Shown: positions 26,752 to 36,054 of the stretch, one piece after another
How positions within the stretch are numbered: the stretch's first letter is position 1
Layout: every line of letters starts with the position of its first letter
From: Polycladospora coralii
Lineage (GTDB): Bacteria > Bacillota > Bacilli > Thermoactinomycetales > Thermoactinomycetaceae
DNA: 64,000 nucleotides
Assembly: GCF_014773435.2 (NCBI RefSeq)
Contig: NZ_JACXAG020000004.1
Coordinates: 236,365 to 300,364, forward strand
Direction of reading: 5' to 3'
Position numbers and translations under genes: made by a program
Notes under the pieces: model-generated
Database searches by the model: none
Told to the model about the DNA's origin: nothing
Seen by the model: the letters and a program-made list of their open reading frames with translations, nothing else

Positions 26752-28590
26752 GTGAAAAAAATTCGGTTACTGGCAGTTACAGCGTTGCTACTCATATTAA
26801 TCTGTAGTCCGCTATTGATGAATGTACAAGCTGCCGCGACTAAAGAGGCTCCTGACGAGCGTAAGATGTATACCGTTGACCATGTGACGACCAAAGAACA
26901 ACGTACATCCATTGTTCGGACAGGCGCTACTATTGAAGAAGTAGGAAAAGATTATGTTGTCATAATCGCCAATCCAGACGAAGTGAATCAAATTAAAAAA
27001 TTGAAATTTCCAGTTAGTGAACAATTTAAGCCTTTTGATTTTCCAGAGGGAGATTCCAATTATCACAATTATGATGAAATGGTAGCGAAGATTGAACAAG
27101 CAGCCGCTGATCATTCCAATATTGTCAAAAAATTTAGTATTGGAAAAACTTATGAAAATCGTGAATTGTGGGCAGTGAAAATTAGTGATAATCCCAATGT
27201 GGATGAAGAGGAACCCGAAGTGCTTTATGTAGGTTCTCACCATGCACGTGAACATTTAACTGTAGAGATGACACTTTATCTTTTAGATTTGTTTACTGAT
27301 GAATATGGATCAGACTCACAGGTTACCAATCTAGTTAATTCACGCGAAATCTACATCGTGTTTAATTTGAATCCAGATGGTAGCGAATACGATATCCGTA
27401 ATGATAGTTACAGCTACTGGCGAAAAAATCGTCAAACCAATAGTGGGTCTTCCTACGTTGGAACAGATTTAAACCGAAACTATGGTTACAAATGGGGTTG
27501 TTGTGGTGGATCGAGTGGTAGTCCATCTAGTGACACCTATCGCGGAAATAGTCCATTTTCTGCACCTGAGACGGCTGCTCTTCGTGATTTTATCTTGAGT
27601 CGTGTCATCGGTGGGAAACAGCAAATCACAGCCTCTGTTTCATTCCACACATATAGTGAGTTAATTCTATATCCATATGGGTATACGTATGAAAATGTAC
27701 CAAGTGATATGTCACAAGATGATCATGATGTGTTTGTCTCCCTAGCAAACACCATGGCAGGAACAAACGGATATGATCCACAACAATCGAGCGATCTTTA
27801 TGTTACAGATGGGGATATGACCGACTGGGCATACGGAGATCAGAATATCTTCGCATTCACATTCGAGATGTACCCGACATCATCTAACCCTGGATTTTAT
27901 CCTCCAGATGAAGTGATTCAAAGAGAGACGAGTCGTAACCGTGATGCCATTCTTTATTTAACAGAGAAAGCGGATTGTGTCTACTCTGTGATTGGAAAAC
28001 AAGGGCAGTACTGTGGTGATGACGGTGGCGAAGATCCAGAAATTGTTTTTGAAGATGATTTTGAGCGTAACCAAAATTGGACAACCAATCCATCAGGCTC
28101 TGACGATGCGACTGCAGGTACATGGGAACGTGCAAACCCATCTGACACCAACTATAGTGGGCCTAAGCAATTGGGTACAACGAAAAGTGGTAGCTACGAC
28201 TTAGTTACCGATGGCCGCTCCGGTTGGTCTGCGGGCTACTATGATATTGATGGCGGAGCCACCACAATTCGCTCCAAGCAAATTACACTTCCATCTCTAC
28301 AAAATGGTGAATCATTAAACCTTTCAACATCTTATTACTTCAGTCACTATTCCAATTCCAGTAGTGATGACTATTTCCGAATTAAGCTGATTGATGAAAA
28401 CGGAAATCAACAACAATTATTCCAAAGATTAGGATCAAGTAGCGATGTAGATGCGGCATGGACCGATCAATCAATCGATATCAGTGCTTACGCAGGGCAA
28501 AAGATCTATATTCAATTTGAAGCGGCGGATAAGGGTTCTGGAAGCTTAGTGGAAGCTGGCGTAGATGATGTGAAGATCACGAAGAAATAA
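26752..28590 (+). CDS. cpt: Secreted zinc carboxypeptidase, carboxypeptidase T type, with extra C-terminal domain
   Basis: 612 aa from GTG 26752 (GAGGGGG upstream). Signal peptide ends near NVQAAA; a propeptide runs to about residue 95; the mature enzyme should begin at Asp96 ([12 protein letters not shown]). Zinc ligands His164, Glu167 (SHHAREH) and His299 (FHTYSE), and catalytic Glu372 (FTFEMYP), have the same spacing as His69, Glu72, His204 and Glu277 of Thermoactinomyces vulgaris carboxypeptidase T, and long stretches such as [19 protein letters not shown] agree with it as remembered. From about 430 an added beta-type domain of some 180 residues ([10 protein letters not shown] ... [10 protein letters not shown]) follows, resembling jelly-roll adhesion modules of secreted proteases. 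Confidence 0.95.
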   Translation: MKKIRLLAVTALLLILICSPLLMNVQAAATKEAPDERKMYTVDHVTTKEQRTSIVRTGATIEEVGKDYVVIIANPDEVNQIKKLKFPVSEQFKPFDFPEGDSNYHNYDEMVAKIEQAAADHSNIVKKFSIGKTYENRELWAVKISDNPNVDEEEPEVLYVGSHHAREHLTVEMTLYLLDLFTDEYGSDSQVTNLVNSREIYIVFNLNPDGSEYDIRNDSYSYWRKNRQTNSGSSYVGTDLNRNYGYKWGCCGGSSGSPSSDTYRGNSPFSAPETAALRDFILSRVIGGKQQITASVSFHTYSELILYPYGYTYENVPSDMSQDDHDVFVSLANTMAGTNGYDPQQSSDLYVTDGDMTDWAYGDQNIFAFTFEMYPTSSNPGFYPPDEVIQRETSRNRDAILYLTEKADCVYSVIGKQGQYCGDDGGEDPEIVFEDDFERNQNWTTNPSGSDDATAGTWERANPSDTNYSGPKQLGTTKSGSYDLVTDGRSGWSAGYYDIDGGATTIRSKQITLPSLQNGESLNLSTSYYFSHYSNSSSDDYFRIKLIDENGNQQQLFQRLGSSSDVDAAWTDQSIDISAYAGQKIYIQFEAADKGSGSLVEAGVDDVKITKK

Positions 28591-28598
28591 GCGAATAG

Positions 28599-28626
28599 AG
28601 CCGTCCCTGTGGGGATGGCTTTTTTT
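28599..28626 (+). terminator. Terminator after the carboxypeptidase gene
   Basis: Stem AGCCGTCCC / GGGATGGCT (one G-T pair) with a TGTG loop, then TTTTTT. Confidence 0.9.
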
Positions 28627-28737
28627 ACTTCGTAAGAATTGGCATTATTTGGACTGATCTCATGAGTAATCGATTTACTTAGATGATAAAGGCTATCTGA
28701 TGAGCGTCGTGTATAGCTAGCCATTGGAGTAGAGACC

Positions 28738-28762
28738 AAAACACGCGCAGGCGTGTTTTTTT
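28738..28762 (+). terminator. Second terminator-like hairpin
   Basis: AAAACACGC / GCGTGTTTT with loop GCAG and a TTTTTT tail, about 110 bp after the first terminator. No gene is seen between the two (28627-28737). Confidence 0.7.
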
Positions 28763-28874
28763 GGCATGAGGTGAATATGCATAACGTAGTGTAGAGAAGG
28801 GATATACATATTCATCGGAATACTCCTTAAATTACTTCGTGATCAATTTATATGAATAACTAAAGGAGAGGGTT

Positions 28875-29771
28875 ATGATCGAAAAAGGAAAACTTATTCT
28901 CAGTCCACAGGCTGGTTTTGGAAATCGCATGCGGATGCTATGCTCAGGGATTGTACTTGCCGAGGTGCTGGGACGGGAACCACTATATTACTGGCCGGGT
29001 GGGGAAGCTTCGCGATCCAATACACTGGATCATATTCGCGCGATGAGAGAAGAGGGATTTCATGCCTTCTTTCTTTTGAATCAAGGATTTATGCCCATTG
29101 ATCTTAATCCGAGTGTGAAGATTGATCTCAGTTTATCGGAATGGCTACCTGGCGAGTTTTGGTATCCTTACCAAAGTTCAGCACATCAAGCATGGGAAGG
29201 GTTGCCGCAACAACGTCTAGGTGCGGAAGCAGATGAGCTAAGACGGTTCGATGATCTACAAACCATATTGATTGAAAGTAGTCGAGCGTTGACCTTGCAC
29301 GACTATACCAGATCAGAATGGCACGCGATGATGACGCAAACTTATCAAGCTTATTTTCAACCGCAAACGATCTATCAAGAGATTCTGGCAGAAGTTCCGT
29401 ATTTTGACATGGGTGTCGCGATTCGGCGTAGAGAGTTTATGCACTACTTTCCAGAGACGGCACAATCAGAAGAGGAGTTAAGTCGATGGCTAGATCAAAT
29501 CATAGAAGCGCAAGCTGTTACATCACTGGTGTTATTTAGTGATGATCATGCTTTACGTGATCGTTTCCGTCATCGTTTACAGAAAAGGGGTATCAATTGT
29601 CCAGATTTGAGATGGGGAGAATTAAAGAGATGGCAAGTTTCATTTTTGGAGTTTTTGACACTGGCTACCCGCGTTTCAGATGTGATTTATGGTACGGTGA
29701 AGTCGAGTTTTGCTGAACAAGCCGCCATCTACGGAGGGGTTCCCTATGCACCCATATGTAAAAACAAGTAA
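28875..29771 (+). CDS. Fucosyltransferase-like glycosyltransferase
   Basis: 298 aa. The N-terminal AGFGNRMRMLCSGIVLAEVLG with LYYWP and the later GVAIRRREFM and YGTVKSSFAEQAAIYGG segments resemble the NodZ/O-fucosyltransferase type nucleotide-sugar fold, where the Arg-rich motif binds GDP-fucose. The match is by pattern only. ATG at 28875 has AGGAGAG upstream. Monocistronic by position, GC slightly higher than neighbours, so possibly acquired. Acceptor unknown. Confidence 0.5.
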   Translation: MIEKGKLILSPQAGFGNRMRMLCSGIVLAEVLGREPLYYWPGGEASRSNTLDHIRAMREEGFHAFFLLNQGFMPIDLNPSVKIDLSLSEWLPGEFWYPYQSSAHQAWEGLPQQRLGAEADELRRFDDLQTILIESSRALTLHDYTRSEWHAMMTQTYQAYFQPQTIYQEILAEVPYFDMGVAIRRREFMHYFPETAQSEEELSRWLDQIIEAQAVTSLVLFSDDHALRDRFRHRLQKRGINCPDLRWGELKRWQVSFLEFLTLATRVSDVIYGTVKSSFAEQAAIYGGVPYAPICKNK

Positions 29772-29784
29772 GGAGTTAAGAGAG

Positions 29785-29832
29785 ATGAGATTACATGTAA
29801 AAGCACTTAATAAACAAGTAAGATTTGCGTAA
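29785..29832 (+). CDS. Possible 15-residue peptide
   Basis: ATG preceded at proper distance by AAGGAG, then 15 codons (MRLHVKALNKQVRFA) and TAA. Too short to judge; could be a chance frame or a leader peptide for the downstream hydrolase gene. Confidence 0.2.
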   Translation: MRLHVKALNKQVRFA

Positions 29833-29890
29833 CAAAATAGAAAGTCCTTGTTAAACTCTGAATGTAAAAATGTGAGAGGATGAGAAGGAG

Positions 29891-31234
29891 ATGTATAAGT
29901 TAGAGATTCTGGTATTCATGTTGAATGTGGGAGTGCTGGTGTGGGTCATGACAGGTGGATCTTGTATGAGAAGGAAGATCGTTGTTGTTGTGGCCATTTC
30001 TGTTGTTAACTTGATTCAAGTGATTGTAGATACCAGATGGCAGATGATGTTTGTTTATTTAATTCCGATCTTCTCGATTCTATATATGTTTGCTCTAAAG
30101 TATAATCGACACAGCCGAAAAAAATGGAAAAAGGTACTCGGTGTGAGTCTCATCATCATATACGTTTTTTTTTCTTTCGCACTACCTTGCTTTCTACCGA
30201 TGTTTACATTTCCGCAACCAACCGGAAATCATGCGGTTGGGACCAAGATCCTTCATCTGCAAGGTAATCGTCATGAACTTATGATTCAAGTATGGTATCC
30301 GACAGAAGCTATCATCGATCAGGAAAGAAGCCCATATATGGTCGATGGTCCTGAGGTAACCGCGAGTTTATCGCACATGCTTGGTTTCCCCAGCTTCACA
30401 CTTCGGCATTTAGAGGTTATCGCTACACATGCTTACATGGATGCTCCTTTATCTCCTCGCCAATCCTCTTATCCTGTTCTCCTGTTTTCTCATGGCTTAG
30501 GTGGTGTTCGAAATCAAAATACATTTCAGTTAGAAGAATTGGCCAGCCATGGGTATATCGTCATTGGTTTCGATCATCCAACGTACGCAGCAGCAACTGT
30601 GTTTCCGGATGGGGAAGTAATGAAGAATCAATATCCGAACTTGCCGCGTGCTGGTTATGAGGAACTGGATACACATATGCGTATCTGGGCATCTAATAGT
30701 AAGTTTGTACTCGATCACCTGGAAGCCTTAAACCAAAGTGCTCCATTTCACAATACGATGGATTTAGGCCGAATCGGGATGTTGGGACATTCGTATGGTG
30801 GGGCTACTGCGGTGTATATGCTTTTACACGATGACAGAATTAAAGTAGCTATGAATATGGATGGTGGCATTTTTGGTTTAGATAATATGCCACAAAAACT
30901 TCATAAACCACTCTTGCTGATGGCTGCTGATACATCATTGGATCAAGAAATATTCTATGAAACTTTGGCATCATTCACAGATGAAGAAGTATTTGAGCAG
31001 ACCGGGCAGACAAAAGCGTGGCACAAGGAAAATATGGAAGAAGTCTTTGCGAGAAGAGAACGTATGTTAAAAGCGGGTGCGAATTCTATCATACTTCCAA
31101 ATACCAATCATATTAGCTTCTCTGATCTCCCGCTGTATGCGCCTGTGCTCTTGGCGCCGAATGATGATCCAGCAGAGGTGCATACTGCTGTAAACCAAGT
31201 GACGCTACGTTTTTTTGATGATCACCTAAAATGA
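29891..31234 (+). CDS. Membrane-anchored alpha/beta hydrolase (PAF-acetylhydrolase/dienelactone hydrolase type)
   Basis: 447 aa. About three to four transmembrane helices in the first 110 residues, then an alpha/beta hydrolase: oxyanion region FSHGLGGVR, nucleophile elbow GHSYGG, and a late NTNHISFSD that supplies the catalytic His. The closest pattern is the bacterial platelet-activating-factor acetylhydrolase-like group. Substrate not inferable. ATG 29891 with GAAGGAG upstream. Confidence 0.75.
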   Translation: MYKLEILVFMLNVGVLVWVMTGGSCMRRKIVVVVAISVVNLIQVIVDTRWQMMFVYLIPIFSILYMFALKYNRHSRKKWKKVLGVSLIIIYVFFSFALPCFLPMFTFPQPTGNHAVGTKILHLQGNRHELMIQVWYPTEAIIDQERSPYMVDGPEVTASLSHMLGFPSFTLRHLEVIATHAYMDAPLSPRQSSYPVLLFSHGLGGVRNQNTFQLEELASHGYIVIGFDHPTYAAATVFPDGEVMKNQYPNLPRAGYEELDTHMRIWASNSKFVLDHLEALNQSAPFHNTMDLGRIGMLGHSYGGATAVYMLLHDDRIKVAMNMDGGIFGLDNMPQKLHKPLLLMAADTSLDQEIFYETLASFTDEEVFEQTGQTKAWHKENMEEVFARRERMLKAGANSIILPNTNHISFSDLPLYAPVLLAPNDDPAEVHTAVNQVTLRFFDDHLK

Positions 31235-31278
31235 GGATATAATTGCCTTAGAGGAGACTGAACAGGAAGGAGAAGCGT

Positions 31279-31971
31279 ATGCGGCAACGCATTTTACTCA
31301 TAGAAGATGACCTAGATATTAGCAATATGATAGAGAGATTTTTAACAAAGGAAGGTTATACGCTTGTTTGTGCTTATGATGGAGAAACTGCCATTGAAAT
31401 CCTGAAAAAGGATTCTTTTACGCTATTGGTCTTGGACTTGATGCTTCCAAAGATGGATGGCATAACCTGTTTAAAAGCGATTCGCATGCAGAGTTTGGTT
31501 CCGATTATTATTCTTTCAGCGAAAGGATCTGACATAGATAAAGCGCTAGGACTTGGCTTTGGAGCAGATGATTATTTGGCGAAACCGTTCTCGATGACTG
31601 AACTCTTAGCGCGGGTGAAAGCACTTATTCGCCGCGCTTCTTATCAAAAGGAAATGAGCGTTAATTCGATACAAATAGGAGCTCTCTCTATTTTACCGGA
31701 TACGTATTCTGTGCTTAAAAAGGATCAGACAATCCAATTGACGCTCAAAGAATTTAAAATCTTATATTTATTAGCAATGAATGGAAATAAAATTTTTACA
31801 AAAGAAGAGATTTACCAGCGCGTATGGAAGGAAGATTATTATGAAGATGCAAACGTCATCAATGTACACATCAGTAGGTTACGAGAAAAGATTGAGGACA
31901 ACCCATCTCGTCCGAAATATGTGAAAACGATCTGGGGAATTGGTTACAGATGGGGAAGTGAATCGGATTGA
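31279..31971 (+). CDS. OmpR-family response regulator
   Basis: 230 aa. Receiver domain with phospho-acceptor Asp53 (VLDLMLPKMDG), conserved Lys in DDYLAKPF, and a winged-helix DNA-binding domain ending KTIWGIGYRWG. Overlaps the kinase gene, and together with it should control the adjoining ABC exporter genes. AAGGAG lies before the ATG. Confidence 0.93.
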   Translation: MRQRILLIEDDLDISNMIERFLTKEGYTLVCAYDGETAIEILKKDSFTLLVLDLMLPKMDGITCLKAIRMQSLVPIIILSAKGSDIDKALGLGFGADDYLAKPFSMTELLARVKALIRRASYQKEMSVNSIQIGALSILPDTYSVLKKDQTIQLTLKEFKILYLLAMNGNKIFTKEEIYQRVWKEDYYEDANVINVHISRLREKIEDNPSRPKYVKTIWGIGYRWGSESD

Positions 31972-32896
31972 ACATATACTTATTGCTCTTATTGCCATGT
32001 TAATCGGGTATATCTTTTATGCCAAAGTACGCCATGCAAGAGAGTTACGCACAATCGCGAAGAAGCTACAAAGTATTATAGAACATCCTACTCCGATCTT
32101 ATCCCATACGACAAATGATCCTGCTCTGAAAGAGCTCCTCATTGCGTTGAATCGTGTGCTCCATCGTTCAAGTGAAGCATCCATTTCGTTTAAACAAAAA
32201 GAAATGGCCATGAAGAAAATGCTAACGAATATATCGCATGATTTACGGACACCGCTCACAGTTGTATTGGGGCTTGTAGAGTCTATCTTATATCAACCGT
32301 CTATGGATGAAACTGAAAAGATGAAGGGAATTCAATTGGTTCATTATAAAGCAGAAGAGATTGTGCATCTCATCAACCGTTTGTTTGAATGGGTACGTTT
32401 GGAATCGGATGATGAAGATATTCAGCTAGAGAAACTAAACGTGTCAGAGATTTGCAAGAGAAATGTGCTTTCCTTCTATCAGCAGATAGAAGCCGAAGGA
32501 TTAGCCGTGGAACTAGAGTTACTCGATCAACCTCTATATGGATTAGGGAATGAAGAAGCTCTTAACCGCGCTTTGGGTAACTTGATCGCAAATGCCATTC
32601 GATATGGTTACGAAGGAAACGTTATCGGAATGTCACTGCGTGCGGATACGCAATTTGTCTATATCGATATCTGGGACCGAGGCAGGGGGATTCCTGAATC
32701 TTATCAAGATCTCGTTTTTGAAAGATCTATTAGAATGGAAGGGAATCAGAAACAAGGAAGTGGGTTAGGGCTTCATATCGTCAAGCGACTGCTTGGAAAG
32801 ATGCAGGGGGATGTACAAATCGTTAGCTTACCTTTTGAGCGAACAACGATTACTGTAAAGCTAAAACGAATGTGGGAGAGAGAGGGGATGAATTGA
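31940..32896 (+). CDS. Sensor histidine kinase, single membrane segment
   Basis: Up to 318 aa. One hydrophobic helix (ILIALIAMLIGYIFYAKV), then HisKA with NISHDLRTPLT (His100 in this numbering), N box NLIANAIRYGY, G1 DRGRGIPE and G2 GSGLGLHIVKRL. There is no sizeable extracellular domain, as in kinases that sense through the partner transporter. Start uncertain: TTG 31940, GTG 31958 or ATG 31997. Stop overlaps the next gene (TGATG), implying coupling. Confidence 0.88.
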   Translation: MVTDGEVNRIEHILIALIAMLIGYIFYAKVRHARELRTIAKKLQSIIEHPTPILSHTTNDPALKELLIALNRVLHRSSEASISFKQKEMAMKKMLTNISHDLRTPLTVVLGLVESILYQPSMDETEKMKGIQLVHYKAEEIVHLINRLFEWVRLESDDEDIQLEKLNVSEICKRNVLSFYQQIEAEGLAVELELLDQPLYGLGNEEALNRALGNLIANAIRYGYEGNVIGMSLRADTQFVYIDIWDRGRGIPESYQDLVFERSIRMEGNQKQGSGLGLHIVKRLLGKMQGDVQIVSLPFERTTITVKLKRMWEREGMN

Positions 32897-33815
32897 TGTC
32901 TTATATTGTACAGACACATAATCTTAGTAAAGTGATAAAAAAAAAGCCATCCTGTCTGCTGTGAATCTTCATGTGAAACGTGGAGAAATACATAGCCTCA
33001 TTGGTCAAAATAAAGCAGGAATCACATCGCTACTAAAATTACTGACCGGGCTTTGGAAGCCTACGAGCGGGGAGATTGAGCTGTTTGGTGAAAGGATTGA
33101 TAAAAATGCTTACTTATATTTAGAGAAGATGGGAAGTGTGATTGAAAGTCCGATATTTTATGAACATCGAACTGGATTTGAAAACTTAATGATACATGGT
33201 GCGTACCTGGGAATCTATGATCACCTCCAGATCATAGACGCCTTAGCGTTATTTGATTTACAAGGAATGGAGCACAATCCAGTTCGATCCTATTCATTTG
33301 GATTAAAACAAAAATTAGGGATCATCAGAGCGATCGTTATGAAACCTGAATTATTAATTCTAGATGAACCGATGAAAGGTTTGGATCCGATTGAGAAAAA
33401 AGAGCTTCGCCAAGTGATCCGTAATATCAATCATCAATATGGGACGACGGTCATCATATCGAGTCATCATTTGGAGGACCTGGAACAGATAACCGATACA
33501 GTGGGTGTGATTCATGATGGAAAATTGATAAAGGAAGAAGCGATGGAGCAAATTAAAGCGAAGAGTTTAGCATATATCGATTTAACTACCGATGATGATC
33601 ATAAAACAGCTTATTTGCTTGAAAAAAAGCTCCACATACAACATTTCCAAGTCCTTCATAGTGGGCAAATTCGCATTTTTAAATCTCCACTTCCCGTACA
33701 CGAAATTGTGAATCAGTTAGTTACCCATCATATCCAAATTCACGAAATAACGCAGAATCAACATCCTTTAGAGCGGTACATATTAAATTGCAATAAAGGA
33801 AGTGAGAAGCATTGA
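32896..33815 (+). pseudogene. ABC transporter ATPase, frameshifted and with degenerate Walker A
   Basis: The expected start ATG at 32896 (GGGG 8 nt upstream, overlapping the kinase stop) gives a normal ABC N-terminus (MSYIVQTHNLSKVIKKK) but hits TGA after 22 codons. The remainder continues in the -1 frame after a run of nine A (32937-32945). The run forms A_AAA_AAG (32940-32946) in the starting frame, a known -1 slippery heptamer, so recoding is possible. The Walker A reads GQNKAGITS where GxNGxGKS/T is expected, losing the essential Lys. Signature (YSFGLKQK), Walker B (LLILDEPMKGLDP) and H-loop (SSHHLED) remain. Called pseudogene; a regulated or non-hydrolysing ATPase is the alternative. Confidence 0.7.
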
Positions 33816-34528
33816 TTCAATGGATGAAAATGGATATGGTCAAGACGGATTGGAAGATGTACCTGCTTGGATTTGGCTTGTTAAATATGATAATTGTGAG
33901 TTGCATATGGCTATTATTGCACGCCATTAATCCTGCAGATATGAAGCTCATGTACCCCATTTTTCCAAGCTATCGTTTTGTATATGAATGGATCATAACA
34001 GCTTCAAAATTCGGTACCACGATTTTTGAAGCTGTGCTACTTGTGGGAATCATTCTGAACGAGTATAAAAACAAAACCATATTGATCTTATTTCAGTATC
34101 CGTACCCGCGTTGGAAGTTGCTTCTTTCAAAAATCCTTTTAATCGGTTTATTAGCTTTTACGTTCTTCTCATGTACAACTGTGGTCTCTTTTATAGGCTT
34201 TATGACTATGAATACTTTTGACGCAATGATTTATGAACCCATCACTTCGTTATTATCCGTTCATCTCATTTTAGAAATAATGATACAAGGACTAGGCACT
34301 GTTGCGATCGGTTTTATTCCATTGTTTTTTGGAATGATTCATAAATCGGTAAAAACGACATGGATCACTTCTACCCTATTGGCATTTTTAATCCATTTGC
34401 CGATTAATGCCCCCAATGAAAGGATGATCTATGGTACAAAGCCAATCCTCTATATTCCCCTTGCGATAGCTGGAATAATGGTGACTGTTCACTTTATTTA
34501 TCAAGCCAATAACAGAGATGTAAGTTAG
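33812..34528 (+). CDS. ABC-2 type exporter permease subunit
   Basis: 238 aa with six hydrophobic segments, the size of permeases that work with bacitracin- or lantibiotic-immunity ATPases. No catalytic motif is expected. TTG start at 33812 overlaps the ATPase stop; an in-frame ATG at 33824 is also possible. Its ATPase partner appears damaged, so the transporter may be non-functional or use another ATPase. Confidence 0.75.
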   Translation: MIQWMKMDMVKTDWKMYLLGFGLLNMIIVSCIWLLLHAINPADMKLMYPIFPSYRFVYEWIITASKFGTTIFEAVLLVGIILNEYKNKTILILFQYPYPRWKLLLSKILLIGLLAFTFFSCTTVVSFIGFMTMNTFDAMIYEPITSLLSVHLILEIMIQGLGTVAIGFIPLFFGMIHKSVKTTWITSTLLAFLIHLPINAPNERMIYGTKPILYIPLAIAGIMVTVHFIYQANNRDVS

Positions 34529-34578
34529 ATGATGAGCAAATGGTTATAGTAGGAATCAAGTAACTGGAATGCAGTTTT

Positions 34579-35352
34579 TTAAGCGATTCCTTGTATGATG
34601 ATCGCGCTCTTGCGTGCAAAAACAAAAGGATTCTCTATAGATTGGAAATTAACATAATAAGACTTAGGGTGTGTAAAGGGGAGACTTACTGCAACTGAGC
34701 CTAAAGTTAGGTTTAGTCGTTTGATTCTGCTTACTACACGATTTACTTCATTTTGATATAACCAGAGTCTACTTAAACATAATGTTTGTTTTGAATTGGG
34801 TATAGGTGTAAACGAAAACTCGAGATTATTTAGACTCGCACTTGAGCGCCCCAGTGTTTTACTCAATCTTTTTTGTCTGATAATCAGGGGAGTACAGATA
34901 TGATTGATTATATTAGGGAATGCTAAGGGGGATATCGTATGTGCAATAGCCCTACATGTTGAATTGCTTCGGTCTGATGTGACCGGTCTCGTTACGATAT
35001 TTAATTTTTTGAATGCTCGAGCTACATCCAAAGCAAAAGTGATGGGATTTTCGATCGCTACAATACTGAGGGTGGTAACTTGAGGATTACTAGCTAGAAA
35101 AAACTGCGGAGTTGAAGCAATTAGAATGTTCTTGTTAGAGGTTAATGCCCTTATGAATGGTGTTAACTCAGTTTCTAGTAGATTGATCAAACCAAGACAT
35201 AGGGTACGACCTTTTTGATCAAAATCTTGGAAGTCGAAACTAACACCTTTTGCAGTGAATGCGTTTGTTGCAACGCCTTGGATGGTAAGAGGAAAAGTGC
35301 GTTCTGCATTCACTGTACATCCTCTGGTATCGATCGTGCTGGTCCCTTTCAA
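34579..35352 (-). CDS. Hypothetical beta-rich protein with unusual start
   Basis: At least 257 aa, no recognised family. Rich in Thr, Leu, Ile and Ser with repeated beta-type segments, few cysteines, no signal peptide. The only standard start is TTG at 35352-35350, which lacks a ribosome site. The frame stays open upstream, and a strong GGAGG (35408-35404) stands 9 nt before an in-frame ATC at 35394, so either a rare start or a lost start codon is likely. Lies alone, convergent with the permease gene. Confidence 0.5.
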   Translation of the reverse strand: MKGTSTIDTRGCTVNAERTFPLTIQGVATNAFTAKGVSFDFQDFDQKGRTLCLGLINLLETELTPFIRALTSNKNILIASTPQFFLASNPQVTTLSIVAIENPITFALDVARAFKKLNIVTRPVTSDRSNSTCRAIAHTISPLAFPNIINHICTPLIIRQKRLSKTLGRSSASLNNLEFSFTPIPNSKQTLCLSRLWLYQNEVNRVVSRIKRLNLTLGSVAVSLPFTHPKSYYVNFQSIENPFVFARKSAIIIQGIA

Positions 35353-35497
35353 AATAACACCAAGTGTACGACATAGTGAGATTATTTGACTGATAAGCGA
35401 ATTCCTCCAATCCGATTTGTTAATTCTATCATACGCATGGAGTGATTGGAGGTGTGTTAGAAAATGCGGATATGCATATTTAAAAACAGCCTTATCA

Positions 35498-35514
35498 TGT
35501 TATTTTTCTTTACA
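35498..35514 (+). promoter_or_regulatory. GlnR operator 1 upstream of glnR
   Basis: TGTTA-N7-TTACA, a complete match to the GlnR/TnrA pattern TGTNAN7TNACA, 5 nt upstream of the -35 box. Same arrangement as the first glnRA operator in Bacillus. Confidence 0.8.
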
Positions 35515-35518
35515 TGCC

Positions 35519-35547
35519 TTGACAAAGTTTCCTTACATAGATACAAT
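35519..35547 (+). promoter_or_regulatory. glnRA promoter with overlapping GlnR operator 2
   Basis: TTGACA (35519-35524), 17-nt spacer, TACAAT (35542-35547). A second, imperfect GlnR site (TGACA-N8-TTACA, 35520-35537) covers the -35 box, so GlnR bound there would block polymerase. Confidence 0.8.
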
Positions 35548-35595
35548 GTGAAGTATACAGATTAGATTGATTCCCCTGTGAAGGGAGGTTTCATC

Positions 35596-35994
35596 ATGAG
35601 AGATGAGATCAGACGAAGTATGCCTTTATTTCCTATTGGCATTGTGACTAAACTGACAGAGTTAACACCACGTCAAATTCGCTATTATGAGCAGCAAGAA
35701 TTGATTAAGCCAGCTCGAACAGACGGAAATCAGCGATTGTTTTCATTTAATGATGTGGATACACTGCTCCAAATTAAGTCATGGATGGAAAAAGGCATTA
35801 ATATTGCCGGTGTCAAAGAAATGCTACAACAATCACAGCAGGAACTAAAAGTGGTGCAGCAGGAAGAACGGACGAAGCAGGAGATGTCGGAGAAGGAATT
35901 GCGGCGTATGTTGAAGCGGCAACTCATTCATCCTGAACGCCCGGGAAGAACGCATTTGACCCATGGTGAGCTTTCCCGTTTTTTTCGTCACTAG
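35596..35994 (+). CDS. glnR: Glutamine synthetase repressor GlnR (MerR family)
   Basis: 132 aa. MerR-type helix-turn-helix near the start (FPIGIVTKLTELTPRQIRYYE), wing LFSFNDVDTLLQIK, and a C-terminal tail ending LTHGELSRFFRH, the part that responds to feedback-inhibited glutamine synthetase. ATG at 35596 has GGGAGG 7 nt upstream. Autoregulated through two operators just upstream and cotranscribed with glnA. Confidence 0.95.
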   Translation: MRDEIRRSMPLFPIGIVTKLTELTPRQIRYYEQQELIKPARTDGNQRLFSFNDVDTLLQIKSWMEKGINIAGVKEMLQQSQQELKVVQQEERTKQEMSEKELRRMLKRQLIHPERPGRTHLTHGELSRFFRH

Positions 35995-36054
35995 TACGCA
36001 CTTTTTAGTTACTTATAAAAAATGAATGTTCTAATTTGAAGGGAGAAAGATTTT

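Noticed and set aside
35430..35600. Possible CRISPR or long repeat near glnR
   Set aside because: The repeated TGTTA/TTACA words are explained by the two GlnR operators; no repeat-spacer pattern exists anywhere in the window.
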